Assembly: GCA_963971305.1 (NCBI GenBank)
Contig: OZ020304.1
Span: 77,934,355-77,998,354, forward strand
Reading direction: 5' to 3'
DNA length: 64,000 nucleotides
DNA from: Arcuatula senhousia
Taxonomy: Eukaryota; Mollusca; Bivalvia; Mytilida; Mytilidae
Both the position numbers and the translations under genes were made by a program. This document shows, in pieces, positions 24,101 to 36,097 of this stretch; within the stretch, counting starts at the first letter, position 1; each line of letters opens with the position of its first letter. Below the pieces are notes generated by a model. The model was not told the origin of the DNA. It saw only the letters and a list, made by a program, of their open reading frames with translations, and did not search any database.

Positions 24101-27100
24101 CAGATGAGTCTTGGGTAGGGCTACACCACCCACTAGAAATTAGGTCACTGTGACCTATATTTTATGCATGAACGACTTCGGTCAAGTTCTTGGTTAAGGT
24201 CCATAACATGGATACTAGATGTTGGAGGTAATGATATTTCACTACTAGATGTGTCTTAGGTAAGGTGACACCACCCAATAGAAATTAGGTCACTGTGACC
24301 TATATTTTACGCATGAATGACTTTGGTTAAGTTCTTGGTTAAGGTCAATATCTCAGATACTACATGTTGATGGTCAATGGTATTTCACCACTAGATGTAT
24401 CTTGGGTAACATGACACCACCCAATAAAAATTAGATCACTGTGATCTATATTTTATGCATGAACGACTTCGGTTAAGTTCTTGGTTAAGGTCCATAACTT
24501 GGATACTAGATGTTGGGGGTCAATGATATTTCACCACTAGATGTGTCTTGGGTAAGGTGACACCATCCACTAAAATTGAGGTCACTGTGACCTACATTTT
24601 ACCCATGAATGACTTTTGTTAAGTTCTTGGTTAAGGTCCATATCTTGAATACTACATGTTAGGGGTCAATAATATTTCATTACTCGATGAGTCTTGGTAA
24701 CATGGCACAACCCACCAGAAATAAGGTCACAGCGACCTATACATGAACACTTTTGATCAATTTCTTGGTAAAGGTCCATATCCCAGGTAATACACATTTA
24801 GGGTCAATGATATTTCAAGAACGGGAGGGCCATCCTGTGGCTCATAGACACATTTTCGAGTTTAAATTTTAAATGTAATATATTTCCTAAACATCTAAAA
24901 GGCCTGTAATTTGATCCAAAGAACATAGAATAAGCATTTAGAGGATAGTTTTACACTTCTTAAAAGTATTGTTTCTGAATTGATATTTTATGATTTTATA
25001 AATTAACAGACTGTCCACTTTAGAAGAGGAGATAATCACAAAGAATATTCGACTGGTCATCGTAGATTCCATTGCATCATTGGTCAGAAAGGAGTATAGT
25101 GGTAGTGGCGGGAAAAGTCTGATTGACAGAACAAACTTCCTGTCACAGCAGGCGGCCATTCTCAAGTATCTTGCCGAAGCCTTTTCTATACCAGTTAGTT
25201 TTGACATGAAAAAAAAATGCCATGATTAAACCTGAACCATTTAAATGTCAAATTTTAGAAAACAAAATCTATTTTGTTTGTCCATATTTTTATAGAATAT
25301 TTGAATTCTTGTTCGAAAATTTTCTGTAAGGTACTCAAAGGCTTATACAATATTTAGAAAAATATTCACAATACCAAAGGTTTATTATACCCCATGCAAC
25401 GTAGTATAATGTTTTTGACTGGTCCTTCCATCTGTCTGTGGATGTGGATGCAATGCCTCTGAAACCACTCATCAAAATGCAACGAAACTTAGTATGCAAG
25501 AAGTACACCATATGTGCATGTTACCAGGACTTTGTAATCCGCAAAATTTTGTGGAAGTTATGGCCCTTTGTACTTTAGAATTAGCCAAAAATCCTGATCA
25601 TTTTGTGGATGCAACTCCTTTAAAACTACTGAACAGAATTTAATGAAATGTGGTATGCAAGAAGTGCACTTTATGCCATCATGCATATTATCAGGAAAAA
25701 TTGACAAGTTAATTTTTATGGTCAAATAGCTGAACACCTGGGGTATGTATGCATGCTCACTAAGGTTCTTTCATTGACATTGTTGAAAGTATGATATTTT
25801 ACAACTTTTTACACAAATGCATAAACAAATAGTCATCATTGAAATTAGACCCTCAGTTCAATTTCATGGTTCAGTTGTTTTGGAAAAAGGGATGTGATGT
25901 GGGGCATCTTCTTGTTTTACAGGTCGTTGTTACAAATCAAATCACCACTAGATTTGGTCAGAACCCCACACCATCAGATTTAGAGGAGGGAGGTAAATAT
26001 TAGATTTGGTCAGAACCCCACACCATCAGATTTAGAGGAGGGAGGTAAATATTAGATTTGGTCAGAACCCCACACCATCAGATTTAGAGGAGGGAGGTAA
26101 ATATTAGATTTGGTCAGAACCCCACACCATCAGATTTAGAGGAGGGAGGTAAATATTAGATTTGGTCAGCACCCCACACCATCAGATTTAGAGGAAGGAG
26201 GTAAATATTTCACATACCTTTTACACCTGAAGTTTTCAAAAAGACTTCCACTGGCAAAGTTAAAAAAAAGTATGAAAGTTAAAAATATATGACAGTGATT
26301 TCTTAAACACACATGAATCTACAAATATGTAGATACATGTATTGAATTTTGAACAAGATTTTGATGAAGCCTAGTGTATGAGGTGATTTTCTTTGAAATG
26401 GCTTGTGGTAACTTTGTAGTCTTATTAATATGTATCCTTTATTGAGACTCTGAGACTATTTTATTATGTTTTGAAGTTGATGTCGTGTCAGAGACAGAGG
26501 GTGGCTATGTTACTGCAGCCCTGGGAAACACATGGAGTCATAATGTTAACACAAGGCTAATTCTACAGTACCTAGATAGTCCTCTCAGACAGGTGAGTAG
26601 AAACAAAGTAGATTTAAAATACTTAAATATTCTTTTTTAGCCTTTACACAAGTAATGAGTTAGAGTTATTTCCCTTTGACCAAGTTTTTCTTCTTTCTGA
26701 TTCTTGATTAGATAAGTGTTTTAAAGGCTTATTGGCTAAAAATCCTAAGGTTATATTGAAGCTTGACAAGAGTGAACCCCACTTAAGCCAGTCAGTGGGG
26801 CCCCTTCTCAAAATTCCTGGACCGGCCACTGGATTTTTCTTTTCCCGTTGTTATGATCTTAATACTAGATAGAGGATTTCCTACTACATGTAATATCCAC
26901 CTACATATTGTTATGTTAATAAAGTAATTTGGTTTATAACAGCTATTGTGTTGCACCTTATTTAACTTTATTCATACTTCAATTCAGAACATATTGTGAA
27001 CATTATTTTGAATTGGAGTTATATCCCTTTGATCAGGTTTTGGTGGCCAAGTCTCCTGTGGCACCTTTTACTTCCTTTACATACAGAATCAAGAACAGTG

Positions 27101-29144
27101 GCATTGTACAGGATGGTAAGTTAATAATATAACATGATGTGGAATAAGTGTACATTAATTAAATACATAAATCTTTCAGTGCCAATAAAAAAATCTGCAA
27201 TTTGAGTATCCACAAATCGAGATTCATTATAATAAAAATAAAATCAAACCCCAAATATTACCTGCTAATAAACACAGATTATTTTATTGAATTTTAAGAA
27301 GTAAATTGTATAAATTAACAAAGCACTACCATTATATTAGCTTTATTTTAATATTTTAATAGGATTTTTGTCTCGCCTGCGAAGCAGAGCGGGACATAGG
27401 TGTTACTTTACCGACGGCAGCGACGGCGACGGCGGCGTTAACTTTTTGGAAAAGTTTTATGAGCACCTCCATATCTCAAGAACTATAGGTCCTGGGTTGA
27501 TGAAACTTGGTATGCATATGCCCCAGTAGTAGCTTAGCACAGTTGCATCCCCATCTTTTGACCTTGACCTTGATTTTCCGGTTGAGTGACTTTGACAATT
27601 TTCAATACATATAATAGCAATGAAAAAGTTTTGCGAGCACCTCCATATCTCAAGAACCATAGGTCTTGGGTTGATGAAACTTGGTATGCATATGCCCCAG
27701 TAGTAGCTTAGCACAGTTGCATCCCCATCTTTTGACCTTGACCTTGATTTTCCGGTTGAGTGACTTTGACAATTTTCAATACATATAATAGCAATGAAAA
27801 AGTTTTGCGAGCACCTCCATATCTCAAGAACTATAGGTCCTAGGTTGATGAAACTTGGTATGCATATGCCCCAGTAGTAGCTTACCACAGTTACATCCCC
27901 ATCTTTTGACTTTGACCTTGGTTTTTCGGTTGAGTGACTTTGACAATTTTCATTACATACAATAGCAATGGAAAAGTTTTGCGAGCACCTCCATATCTCA
28001 AGAACTATAGGTCCTAGGTTGATGAAACTTGGTATACATATGCCTTAGTAGTAGCTTAGCACAGTTGCATCCCCATCTTTTGACCTTGACCTTGATTTTC
28101 CGGTTGAGTGACTTTGATTATTTTTATTGCATATATTTGCAATGTTGAAGTTCTATAAACATCTTTTGATCTCAGAAACTGAAAATCCATGTAAATTCAA
28201 AATAAAGTGGAAGTAAAAAAGAGTAATTGTTTTTGATGGTGCCGGCAGGCGAGACATACTTTAGTGTTAACTCTTGTTTTATCCCTTTGCTAGGAATCCT
28301 TGACTTGTCATTGATTTTGTTTGTATCAATAATGATAATTGATAGTTCTATGTCCAGAACAAAGGCCCTTTTCATGCCCAATCCATGCAAGTAAAGGGGC
28401 ACATCGTGTTGAATCCATTTATCTGTGCATCCCAGATCAGGACTACCTTCAGGTTAAGTTACCTTTCCATGTTGCCAGGTCATGTACATGTATTTTATGC
28501 ATGTATTAGTTTTATTGTTAAGATGGATTTGCATTACAGGTTTTATCTGAGGCCACTGCAAGTTAGCAAGCAGTTACCATTTGGTGATGATGGGTGTTGC
28601 TCACCATTTAAAAATTGTTTCTATATCCTGCCTATGAAAGTAGAGGGGCATATAGTGTTTGGGTTGGTTCGTCTGTTCGTCCCAAATCCCCAAATTCCCT
28701 TTCCTGCTTACAGACAAGTGCCACATCAACTATATTGGTCTGGTAGGTGCACCTAGTGATGCTAAGCACAATGCATGCTTCAGATGCTGGCTGTGACCTA
28801 GATTTTCCACATCTATGACCTATATTTTCCACAAGAATGACCACTTATTGAAGAATGGTTTAAAGTCCATTCCTGCTAACAGGCATTAAAGTACCACATC
28901 AACCAATGTGGTATGGTAGGTGCATCTAAGGATGCTAAGCAAGATACATGGTTCAGATGCCGGCTGTGACCTTTTTCTGCATGAATGAGTTGTTTCATGT
29001 ACACTTATTCCACATCTCATTATCATCTAATCTTGTATCTTAACAGTGAATGGTGCCTCTGTTTACCAAGGTACAGACCCTGGGATACAGAATATAAGGG
29101 TGCGGTCTTCACTGCCCATGGAGTATGCAGTCAAAAAACCATAA
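21131..29144 (+). CDS. RAD51B: RAD51B, RecA/RAD51-family recombination paralogue (complete, 10 coding exons)
   Basis: Exons: 21131-21214, 22115-22228, 22699-22806, 23169-23299, 23676-23795, 25010-25193, 25923-25992, 26477-26592, 27037-27115, 29047-29144 (TAA at 29142). All introns are GT-AG and phases join, giving 1104 nt and 367 residues, close to vertebrate RAD51B (about 350-384). The start MSSKKLQRAGV aligns with the vertebrate N-terminus. Walker A is GPSGCGKT (105-112), Walker B LVIVD (201-205), then VVTNQI (249-254) and ALGNTWSHNVNTRLILQYLD (285-304). ESAFSAERL and SPVAPFTSFTY are hallmarks of this paralogue. In animals RAD51B pairs with RAD51C in the BCDX2 complex and assists RAD51 loading in homologous recombination. 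The last exon (32 codons) is not recognisable by family and is the least certain. Two local duplications affect exons 4 and 7 and are listed separately. Confidence 0.93.
22326..22442 (+). mobile_element. Short dispersed repeat ending GTACACTTATTCCACATC
   Basis: AGCAGTGCC, then GTTGAAGGCTGCTG, a T-rich middle, then GTACACTTATTCCACATC. The same order occurs at 51085-51203 and, inverted and partial, at 35671-35756. It lies in RAD51B intron 2. Confidence 0.6.
23021..23258 (+). repeat. 119-bp tandem duplication of the RAD51B Walker A exon start
   Basis: Sequence from 23050 repeats that from 23169 (true exon 4) with an offset of 119 bp, at roughly 83% identity over about 100 bp; the acceptor tract upstream is also duplicated (ATCATATCAG versus ATCATTTCAG). 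The upstream copy reads GPLGCGRT where the real exon reads GPSGCGKT, so the Walker A lysine codon is arginine. It has no proper donor. Reading through into the true exon meets TAG at 23170-23172. It is best called a pseudo-exon. Confidence 0.85.
23990..24840 (+). mobile_element. Helentron-like element with 146-bp tandem array
   Basis: It begins near ATCCACGTATGTGGAT (hairpin) and a (GTCC)n run. GGTTAAGG landmarks at 24046, 24192, 24338, 24483 and 24629 show a 146-bp period. Units carry GTCACTGTGACCTATATTTT, recalling the GCTGTGACCTATATTTTCC of the 146-bp array at 15.8-16.7 kb. It lies in RAD51B intron 5. Confidence 0.7.
25385..25920 (+). mobile_element. Helentron-like family C copy
   Basis: It opens with ATACCCCATGCAACGTAGTA and TAATGTTTTTGACTGGTCC, has two diverged array units (AACTACTGAACAGAATTTAA), and near 25750 the tail GCTCACTAAGGTTCTTTCAT shared with the copy at 49288-50015. 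The sequence after this tail to 25920 ends GTGGGGCATCTTCTTGTTTT, which may be the end of another element. RAD51B exon 7 begins at 25923. Confidence 0.65.
25950..26209 (+). repeat. 52-bp x 5 tandem repeat spanning the RAD51B exon 7 donor
   Basis: Five units start at 25950, 26002, 26054, 26106 and 26158. Units 1-4 are identical; unit 5 has two substitutions. Each unit contains the last 43 exonic bases plus the donor GTAAATATT, so potential donors lie at 25993, 26045, 26097, 26149 and 26201. Because 52 is not a multiple of three, and each unit contains TATTAG, using a downstream donor would end translation shortly after the first unit. Only the first donor gives the conserved protein. Confidence 0.93.
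27370..28276 (+). mobile_element. Helentron-like family E element with 174-bp x 4 array
   Basis: It starts GTCTCGCCTGCGAAGC and ends GCCGGCAGGCGAGACATAC followed by CTCTTGTTTT, so GTCTCGCCTGC and GCAGGCGAGAC form subterminal inverted repeats. GAGCACCTCC landmarks at 27461, 27635, 27809 and 27983 give a 174-bp period. Units share GATGAAACTTGGTATGCATA. Since 174 is divisible by three, long false frames run across it on the - strand. It lies in RAD51B intron 9. The same family occurs at 36098-36913. Confidence 0.75.
28370..28455 (+). mobile_element. Decayed family A 5' end
   Basis: TTTTCATGCCCAATCCATGC followed by AAGTAAAGGGGCACATCGTG matches the opening of the element at 15715 with substitutions. 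Nothing of the array follows. Confidence 0.45.
28625..29016 (+). mobile_element. Family A copy (146-bp units), truncated, with foreign tail
   Basis: It starts AAAGTAGAGGGGCATATAGT, then about two 146-bp-type units (GGTGCACCTAGTGATGCTAA). The 3' part changes at about 28985 to TGTACACTTATTCCACATCT, the terminal motif of a different dispersed repeat. It ends 30 bp before RAD51B exon 29047-29144. Confidence 0.65.
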
Positions 29145-30030
29145 AGGTATGTGGGATAGCTCTTATCAAGGCAAAGTTGGTGTTAAGAAAAAAATCTGGT
29201 CCAAAGTGTATTTCTTAACAGTTTTTAACCAGATTTTCACATACCAAAATTGTGCCTTTACAAACACATAACACATTTGGTTGTTTTAGAGTATAGAACC
29301 ACCGAGGCCTTAACATGCATGTCTATCTCTCAGTACAAAGTTATCCCTCATCAGCAACAATTGTAGCTTCCTAGTGAAATATGTATTTTATCTATCTACA
29401 TGCCCTCAGTTTTTCAGGATCAATTTGATTTTCAATTTCTGATGTGTGTCTTTGTCTTGTTTTGACTTTTCATCTCGGATATTTTAAGATTGACCATCTC
29501 AGTTTTGTTATAACATTTTGTTCCCAAAATGGTGTTGAAATCTTCCTTTGTTTGTAAGGGCTGTTCAAGACTTAAATGTGTTTGGTCAGGAGGCACTTTT
29601 TTCTTGACCCCACCACCCATCAAAAAACAATTAATTTTTATTATTGTAATTTCTTCACAAAATATTTCTAAAACACCCACCACCCACCATATATGTAATT
29701 CAAATTACTCCCGACCCCCACACACGAATAATTCTGGAACAGCCCTAATGAAACAAAAAATGAATGTCTGTCACTTTGTCTTTACATAGCTTGTTCACAT
29801 TTTATTTTTGGTGTGAACTTTTAACGTCTCTATAGATAGAATTTGAGTATAAAGATAACAAAACATCTATAAAATTTATAATGACAAAGTATATGTATCT
29901 AGAATTTCTTATTATTCAATTATGCTTCATATAGAATTACACAACATGCATCTAGATTACTGGTTATACATGGCAATAGAAGATAGAATTACATATTATA
30001 ATCTTACTGACGCATTAGTACCGTAATAAA
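29145..30030 (+). other. RAD51B 3' region
   Basis: The stop codon is followed two bases later by a good splice donor (AAAG|GTATGT, GT at 29147), so the 3' UTR may be spliced. If it is not, the first canonical AATAAA that I noticed is at 30025-30030. A MITE lies at 29557-29746. Confidence 0.35.
29557..29746. mobile_element. MITE with 14-bp inverted ends
   Basis: AGGGCTGTTCAAGA at 29557-29570 is mirrored by TCTGGAACAGCCCT at 29733-29746 (13 of 14). The interior has CCACCACCC-rich stretches. It has no coding capacity. Confidence 0.6.
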
Positions 30031-30082
30031 CTTGTAGAAATCATGCAATCTTTTCACTCAAAGTCGTGAGTTCTAGATTACT

Positions 30083-30249
30083 CAGGGGCGGATCCAGAGG
30101 TCTGTGAAAGGGGGGGGGCATTATTGCTAAAAATGTCAGATTTTGATGAAAATTTGAAGTTGCTTGGTCAATTGTATACAGAAAAAAATAAAATTTCTCA
30201 ATTAAAGGGGGGTGTACGCCCCCTCTGCCCCCCTCTGAATCCGCCACTG
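30083..30249. mobile_element. MITE with CAGGGGCGGATCCAGAGG ends
   Basis: The 167-bp element has 18-bp inverted ends matching at 16 positions. TTACT directly borders both sides and may be a short target duplication. CAG(G/T)GGCGGAT ends recall widespread hAT-like MITEs of invertebrates, but an 8-bp duplication was not seen. G-runs and C-runs lie just inside the ends. Confidence 0.7.
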
Positions 30250-30402
30250 TTACTTTCTATGTTCTGATATTTTTCCCTCAATGATTAATGTTTAGTCTTT
30301 TCTTTACCATCTATCATTTTTGGTATAAGTCTTTTGGTAAAAGATACATTATTTAAAATATATATATACCTTCATTTATGTGAAATAAGATTGAAAAAAA
30401 AA

Positions 30403-30476
30403 GATTTTGTGAATGTTATAAAGTATGATTGTGGTAAATGATTTTGTGAATGTTATAAAGTATGGTTGTGGTCTTA
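30403..30476 (+). repeat. 37-bp tandem duplication
   Basis: GATTTTGTGAATGTTATAAA begins at 30403 and again at 30440, with one mismatch in the visible unit. Confidence 0.85.
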
Positions 30477-33400
30477 GGTTTTCAGTTTTCTAAGTGATAT
30501 CAATTTAGCTGTTTTTTTTTTCTTTTTCTAATTTGTAATCCACAATAAGTCCATTTGAACTTGAACTGGTACAGAAAGAACACAATATTGTTTATCGTAT
30601 AGAAAGAACTAGATAAGAAGTCTAAAAGTCCAAAACGTAAAATGTCATTACTATTAATTTTTTATAAACTAATCTAATATTGAGAAGAAGCATAAATGGA
30701 TTATTTTTACTTTTTCAATTAGAAAATACAATAAAACAAAATGAAATTATGAAAAATTAAAATCAATTTTAAAAGTTACAATAGCTAATTGGACTCATTT
30801 TCTATGATGAATAAGAGTTGCAATTACAAGAAAATGGTGTCTTGTATTAGGTTCTTATATACCTATTGAAAGGAATTAGCAGTATTAAACAGGTGAAACA
30901 GTGTTCTTTTAAAAGTCTATGTTACTCTTGTCCTTAAATAAGGTCAGTAAAAATTTTGGAAGACAAATCATGCTTTTGCACCACATACATCAATCTATCT
31001 AACAAGAAGGCAACTCTGCATTTACTGTTTTAGATCCTGTACATAACAATAGAGAAACTCCCTTTTAGATTGCAATATTACATCTAAAATTGAGAGGATA
31101 TTGAGTATATATCATGTATATACAAGACACGAAATTACATTAGCCAGTCAGAAATTTCTGTCGATTTGCAATTTTTTTCCAGTATCATGCACCTATTGAG
31201 TTAAAATCGTCTGTTTTCTTATATAAATTCATTTTCTATTGTTTAATATATTACCAGCTAGCTAAATAGACCCTGCCACCAATCGAGCAGAACTTCAAAC
31301 GAAACACAGTAGACAATTTATTAATGAAATGGAATTGTTTAAATGTTTTCCAGTATACAATTATACAGTTAAAATTTTGATTAATGTTCTTCTAAAACAC
31401 ATGTGTAACCACCTTACGTGACCTCTCCATTTCTGCAAACGTGAAAAGATTTCAAATCTCGGTTTTACTTGCCAACATTTTGGTCTGTAAGTAATTTGTT
31501 AATTAGATTTATCTATTAGACATTAATAAACAAGGGATTGTTCTCTTTTATCCTGGTTTGTACGCCAGGTAAAACGCAGGACATTCCATCGTGTAGTCGG
31601 TAGGATGTAGCTGCAGTAGAGAGCATTCCTCGTACCCTATCGTTTTATGAATTCGTCAAACAAGTGTGAAGGACCCACAAATCAGATGATTGATATTGTA
31701 TCATATCCTGGTCAGGTATTATCCTTAAAAAGAGTTGTTATTTAGAGATGAAAAATTATGACAGGTCTCGGAACGTTAAGATAATAAAGTAAATTATAAA
31801 AACAAAGTAAACAACGCTATCAACTCCTCGGAAGAAACAATGGAGTGAGTCAGGTGATACGTTTGTTTACATAGTAGGTATCGTAAGGACCCCAGCAAGA
31901 CGATTTATTTTTTATCAGGATTGTCCAGGAGTCTTAATTCACGATGAGTAAATAGTCAGATTAGAACTGTCAGGGTTCCCTTCTCTAAAAGGTTTGGATA
32001 TGAAGTCATATAAATCTAAATAAATATTTTTAACAGTGTCACTCTGATCCTGTTTGACCTAGGATTAAAGAGAAAAAAGAAAGATATAATGAATTTGTCT
32101 ACACCCTGCCGTGAAGTTTGTGCTTTATTTTTGTGAGTTTTAATGCGTGTATCTTTTAGTTTGTATTTGTCATTTCCAGATTTATACAAGTCTTTAAAGT
32201 CATTTCTCTTTTTTAAACATTGTACCGGTACAGGGATCCTGTTTAATTTATTTATTGAATCACGGCACAAAAATGTTCATTCTTGTCACTACCACCATAT
32301 AGTAAAGAAGCAACAAATTTGCTTTGAAAATATAAATACCTTGGGCAAAAAATGTTAATTTTATTTAAGAAATTAATGAATCCTCAGGTTTAAAGGGAGC
32401 AATCAGTCCCTTCTGAATGGTGTGTTGGTAGTTAAGAATTTTGAATTTGATGAACTTTGAGTTATGCCCCTTTGTACACTCTTATTAAGGTGTAGTCTTT
32501 AATTCCCCAGGTTTATACTGTTATGCATCAGTTGTTTTATATAAAATGATAATGGTTTTCTAGGCTGTTAATTTACTTTGGGTTTCACAACTACATTTAC
32601 ATAAGAAAAACATATTCTTAGGTTATCATGTTTCTGTAATCTCAATGCATAGAATTTCTCATTTTAAAACCACCAAAAATTTAACAATCTCAAATATAAA
32701 AATCTAATAATCGCCCAAAAGCAATGTAAAAATATATAAAGGTCCTTTAAGTTTCCTCTTCATTTTTCTTAAAGGTCTGAACATAGGGTTAAGTGTTTCT
32801 TCTCCACCTAAGGTATCTTAAAAGATTAAGTTAGGTTTCTCAGTCTAAGAATCTGTCTTCGTCTGACCTGTTCAAGTTTTAAGCTGATTTTCCAAAAGCC
32901 AAAATCTGGATCTTCATAAAACTATATTAACTGTGCTGAAGGAGAAGTACATATTTAGAATAAAATACTACCAGATTTACAATGTGAACTTTCAGATCAT
33001 TGGTGTTCTTAAGTTTTCTGTCATCATTTGTTCAGAAAATCATCCATCTCTCACCTTTATTTCCTATATTTTTACCCTGAGAACATGTTTATAATGAAAG
33101 TTCAATTGCTTCTGAAGAATTGCTTGTCCATGAAACAATGATCCATCAAAATTAATTTAGAATAACGATAAATGGACTATTTTTCTAGAACCTAGTTTGT
33201 TGGTTATGAAATGTTTGTATTCTGGGACAGTTTTTATATGTTTTGATTTAAAATGTCATATTTCAAATGTTGAACAAAAATTGTCCTTGGAAGTTGACAT
33301 TTGTTTATTATTACGTCCATCAACATTTAAATTCAATCAAGAAGCCATTTATCAGCTTGTGTTATCTAGATCTTTCTTCCTTAGGTACATGTATATTAAA

Positions 33401-35670
33401 ACTAATTTCATTCCCTCAGATAGAAAGTAGATGGATGTTTTTGACTGAGATAGATAATTAGTAGCATTCTGTATAGTAGGACCATTGTCAAGCAAACCTG
33501 GCATGTTATCAAAATATATAGACCTCATTTTCAAATTGATTTTATCACAGATAAAGATTTGGTTAAAATCATCCCTTTATCCGATAGGATTTTGTCAATT
33601 TGGCACGCAATTTCAATTACCTAGTTATCAACTAAGAATGATAAGCTAGCCTCAAGTGTTTTTTTCCTAAACACAATAGTTGCCTTTGTATGAAATCCTA
33701 GGAGATAGAAGTATGAATAATCGGAGAAATGTGAAGATGTTATTAACAGGTCTCGTTACATATACACAGATAAAATCCGAAATAAAGAACCCACTGTTCT
33801 ACGGAACTTTTATATCGGTGCAGAAAAACTTTTTACATATCAAGTTAAGATTTAAATAGAAAAATCAAAAGATGTAGAAATAATGACTGTGATAAAAAGG
33901 AAATCAGATTTTAAATGACGGAGGATAAAATCTTCTTTTGAGGTGTTTTTTTCTTCGGTAGATTGTCACGATTATTACACCATTGTTATCCATTGTCCAA
34001 CGTAGGGGGGGCCTATCATGATTGTTACTTTATCTGTTTGTTTGTTTCAATGTTTTCATTTTATTTCGAATGTTCAAAAGCGAGATGAAGTTGTTAGTTT
34101 TGATTCGGTGTTTTCATTTTATTGGACTGTTCAAGATGAAGTTGTTAGTTTGTACAGTGTTTTTCTTGTATCTTCTCTTTGAAGATAGTGCTATGATCAA
34201 GTTGTTATCATACAACAATTGACCAAAACCTCTTCTTTGATGAAGATTTTTTTATCTTTTGTAATCCTTTTAGAATTTTGTTGTGTTTGTTATTTTCTAA
34301 ATAGTACATGTATCTAAGCTATTTATAATTGGCTAAATCTAATATTATTTGGTGATCCTTTATGTCTATGACTATGTCTGTCCAACAAGTGAATTTACAA
34401 CTCCTTTTATTTTTTCTTGCTTATAATGTTGCTTGGGCTCCAGTGTAAGAGGGTTATGGAATCACAATTTATCTGTGTATTTAGCTCAGACCATGTCAAA
34501 ATCAGATATTGTCAGAGTCTTAAGAAATGACCAGTCATTAAGAGTTTAGGATTTAAAAGTACACCCTTCCATCATTGACAATACTAATTATTAATTTTAT
34601 CTATATATTAGAATGTAAGATAACTTATTATTCCACGTCCTTGACCTTGGTCTGACTGCCACCCACGTTAGATGCAGTGGTGTGGATTACCGTCTACCTT
34701 TGCCAAATGTAGACCTGGGGAGTAATCTTTGATCATAGAATCTTTTGTTTTGACGAATCTACCATGTTTATCCCCAAGTTTTTACATTTGGGTGTCAGCT
34801 TTACTGATATACAAAGTGCTGTATCAACTTCAGTAGTCAAAGAGGAAACCGATTGTTTAAAGATAGATATGATCAGAAGTCAAAATTAAACGTCAACTTT
34901 GATTTGTAAAACTAGTATGATATTGTGACCAAAAAATCCTTTTGGTACGACTCTTTTTTTTAATTTTCATAATGGTGACATGTTTTTACTATTTATCAAA
35001 AATATTTTCAATTATTAAGAATTTTCATGTAAAATATGTGATATTTTGACAGAAGACAAATTGAATTGACAATGTATTAGATTTTGTAATTAACAGTTTG
35101 GACATGTAAGATGAATATACAATACACATGTATAACGTATTTGTAGTTACTACATGAATGTGATGTCAATCCAGATGCCTTACTGCCGGAGTTTTTTTCT
35201 TTTCCTTACTTTGATTAGAAAAATAATAAAGGATAGAAGACCTTTTGTGACGAAGGAAACAAGCATATTTTAATTTTTCTGTCATGTTTGGTGGTACCTT
35301 GTTCTTTTAGGTCTGTGTTGGCAGATTTTGTTTTATGTTGTCTTCTGTCAATTTATTGGGGCAAAGTCTGTCCTATTAGATAGATGGCCACTGGTTTCAA
35401 GATTGTTATTTTTGAGATCACATGAAGAAACACCAAACACGAGAATTTAGAAACATTTTACATGTTTTAGGCAGTAATAATCTGCAATTTATGCAAAATG
35501 ACAATTTAATGCAGTTTCAAAATCAAATGAATACACGATTAAAGGACTTCCAAGCATAACACAATCAACCATTATGTATGTCAGGAATTGTTTTATTTGA
35601 CTGTTTAAATATAATTTGTCACAAATTACAGGTTACAACTAGTTTAGCTTGGGAATAATTTGCACTACAT

Positions 35671-35756
35671 ATGTGGAATAAGTGCACACGACATAACCCA
35701 CAATATTGACAATAATTTTTTAAATAATCCTCAACAGAAAACAGCCAGCAGCCTGT
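35671..35756 (-). mobile_element. Partial inverted copy of the GTACACTTATTCCACATC repeat
   Basis: ATGTGGAATAAGTGCAC at 35671-35687, then about 50 bp later CAGCCAGCAGCCTG, which is the complement of the CAGGCTGCTGGCTG block. Order and spacing agree with the copies at 22326 and 51085. Confidence 0.5.
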
Positions 35757-36097
35757 ATTTTTACAATTTTGTGTTTTTGTTAACTTTTACTTATTTTTAC
35801 TATTGATTGATCAATTTTTTGCACATTCTGTAGACGGTATGAATCTATCACCACCTAATTCATTAGTCTATAAAATGATTCTCTTAATCCTTAGAATCAA
35901 AGTTCCCACATTAACTCTAAGGTATGTATCAAACCAGATTTAAAACCTTAGAGTTTGGATAAACATAGATCTCCGTGTCAGAAGTCAATGAGTAAACGCT
36001 TCTTGATTGAACAGTTTGTATCAACTACAAAACTCACAGAAACTTCTGATAAATCCTGTTCAATGAGTCAGAATTTAAAACATTCTTCAAGTGGTTT

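Larger units (their letters stand above)
30250..36090. other. Gene-free AT-rich stretch
   Basis: No frame here has exon-like composition with matching splice sites. It includes a 37-bp direct duplication at 30403-30476, a diverged tandem pair of about 55 bp at 34050-34165 (repeated GATGAAGTTGTTAGTTT), and a partial dispersed repeat at 35671. Otherwise I see nothing structured. Confidence 0.5.

Noticed and set aside
27457..27888. 143-codon open frame on the - strand
   Set aside because: It exists only because the 174-bp tandem unit is divisible by three; the protein repeats itself every 58 residues and lies in a transposon inside RAD51B intron 9.
28985..29218. 77-codon open frame over the last RAD51B exon
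   Set aside because: It is in another frame; the phase that joins exon 27037-27115 gives a different reading that ends at TAA 29142.
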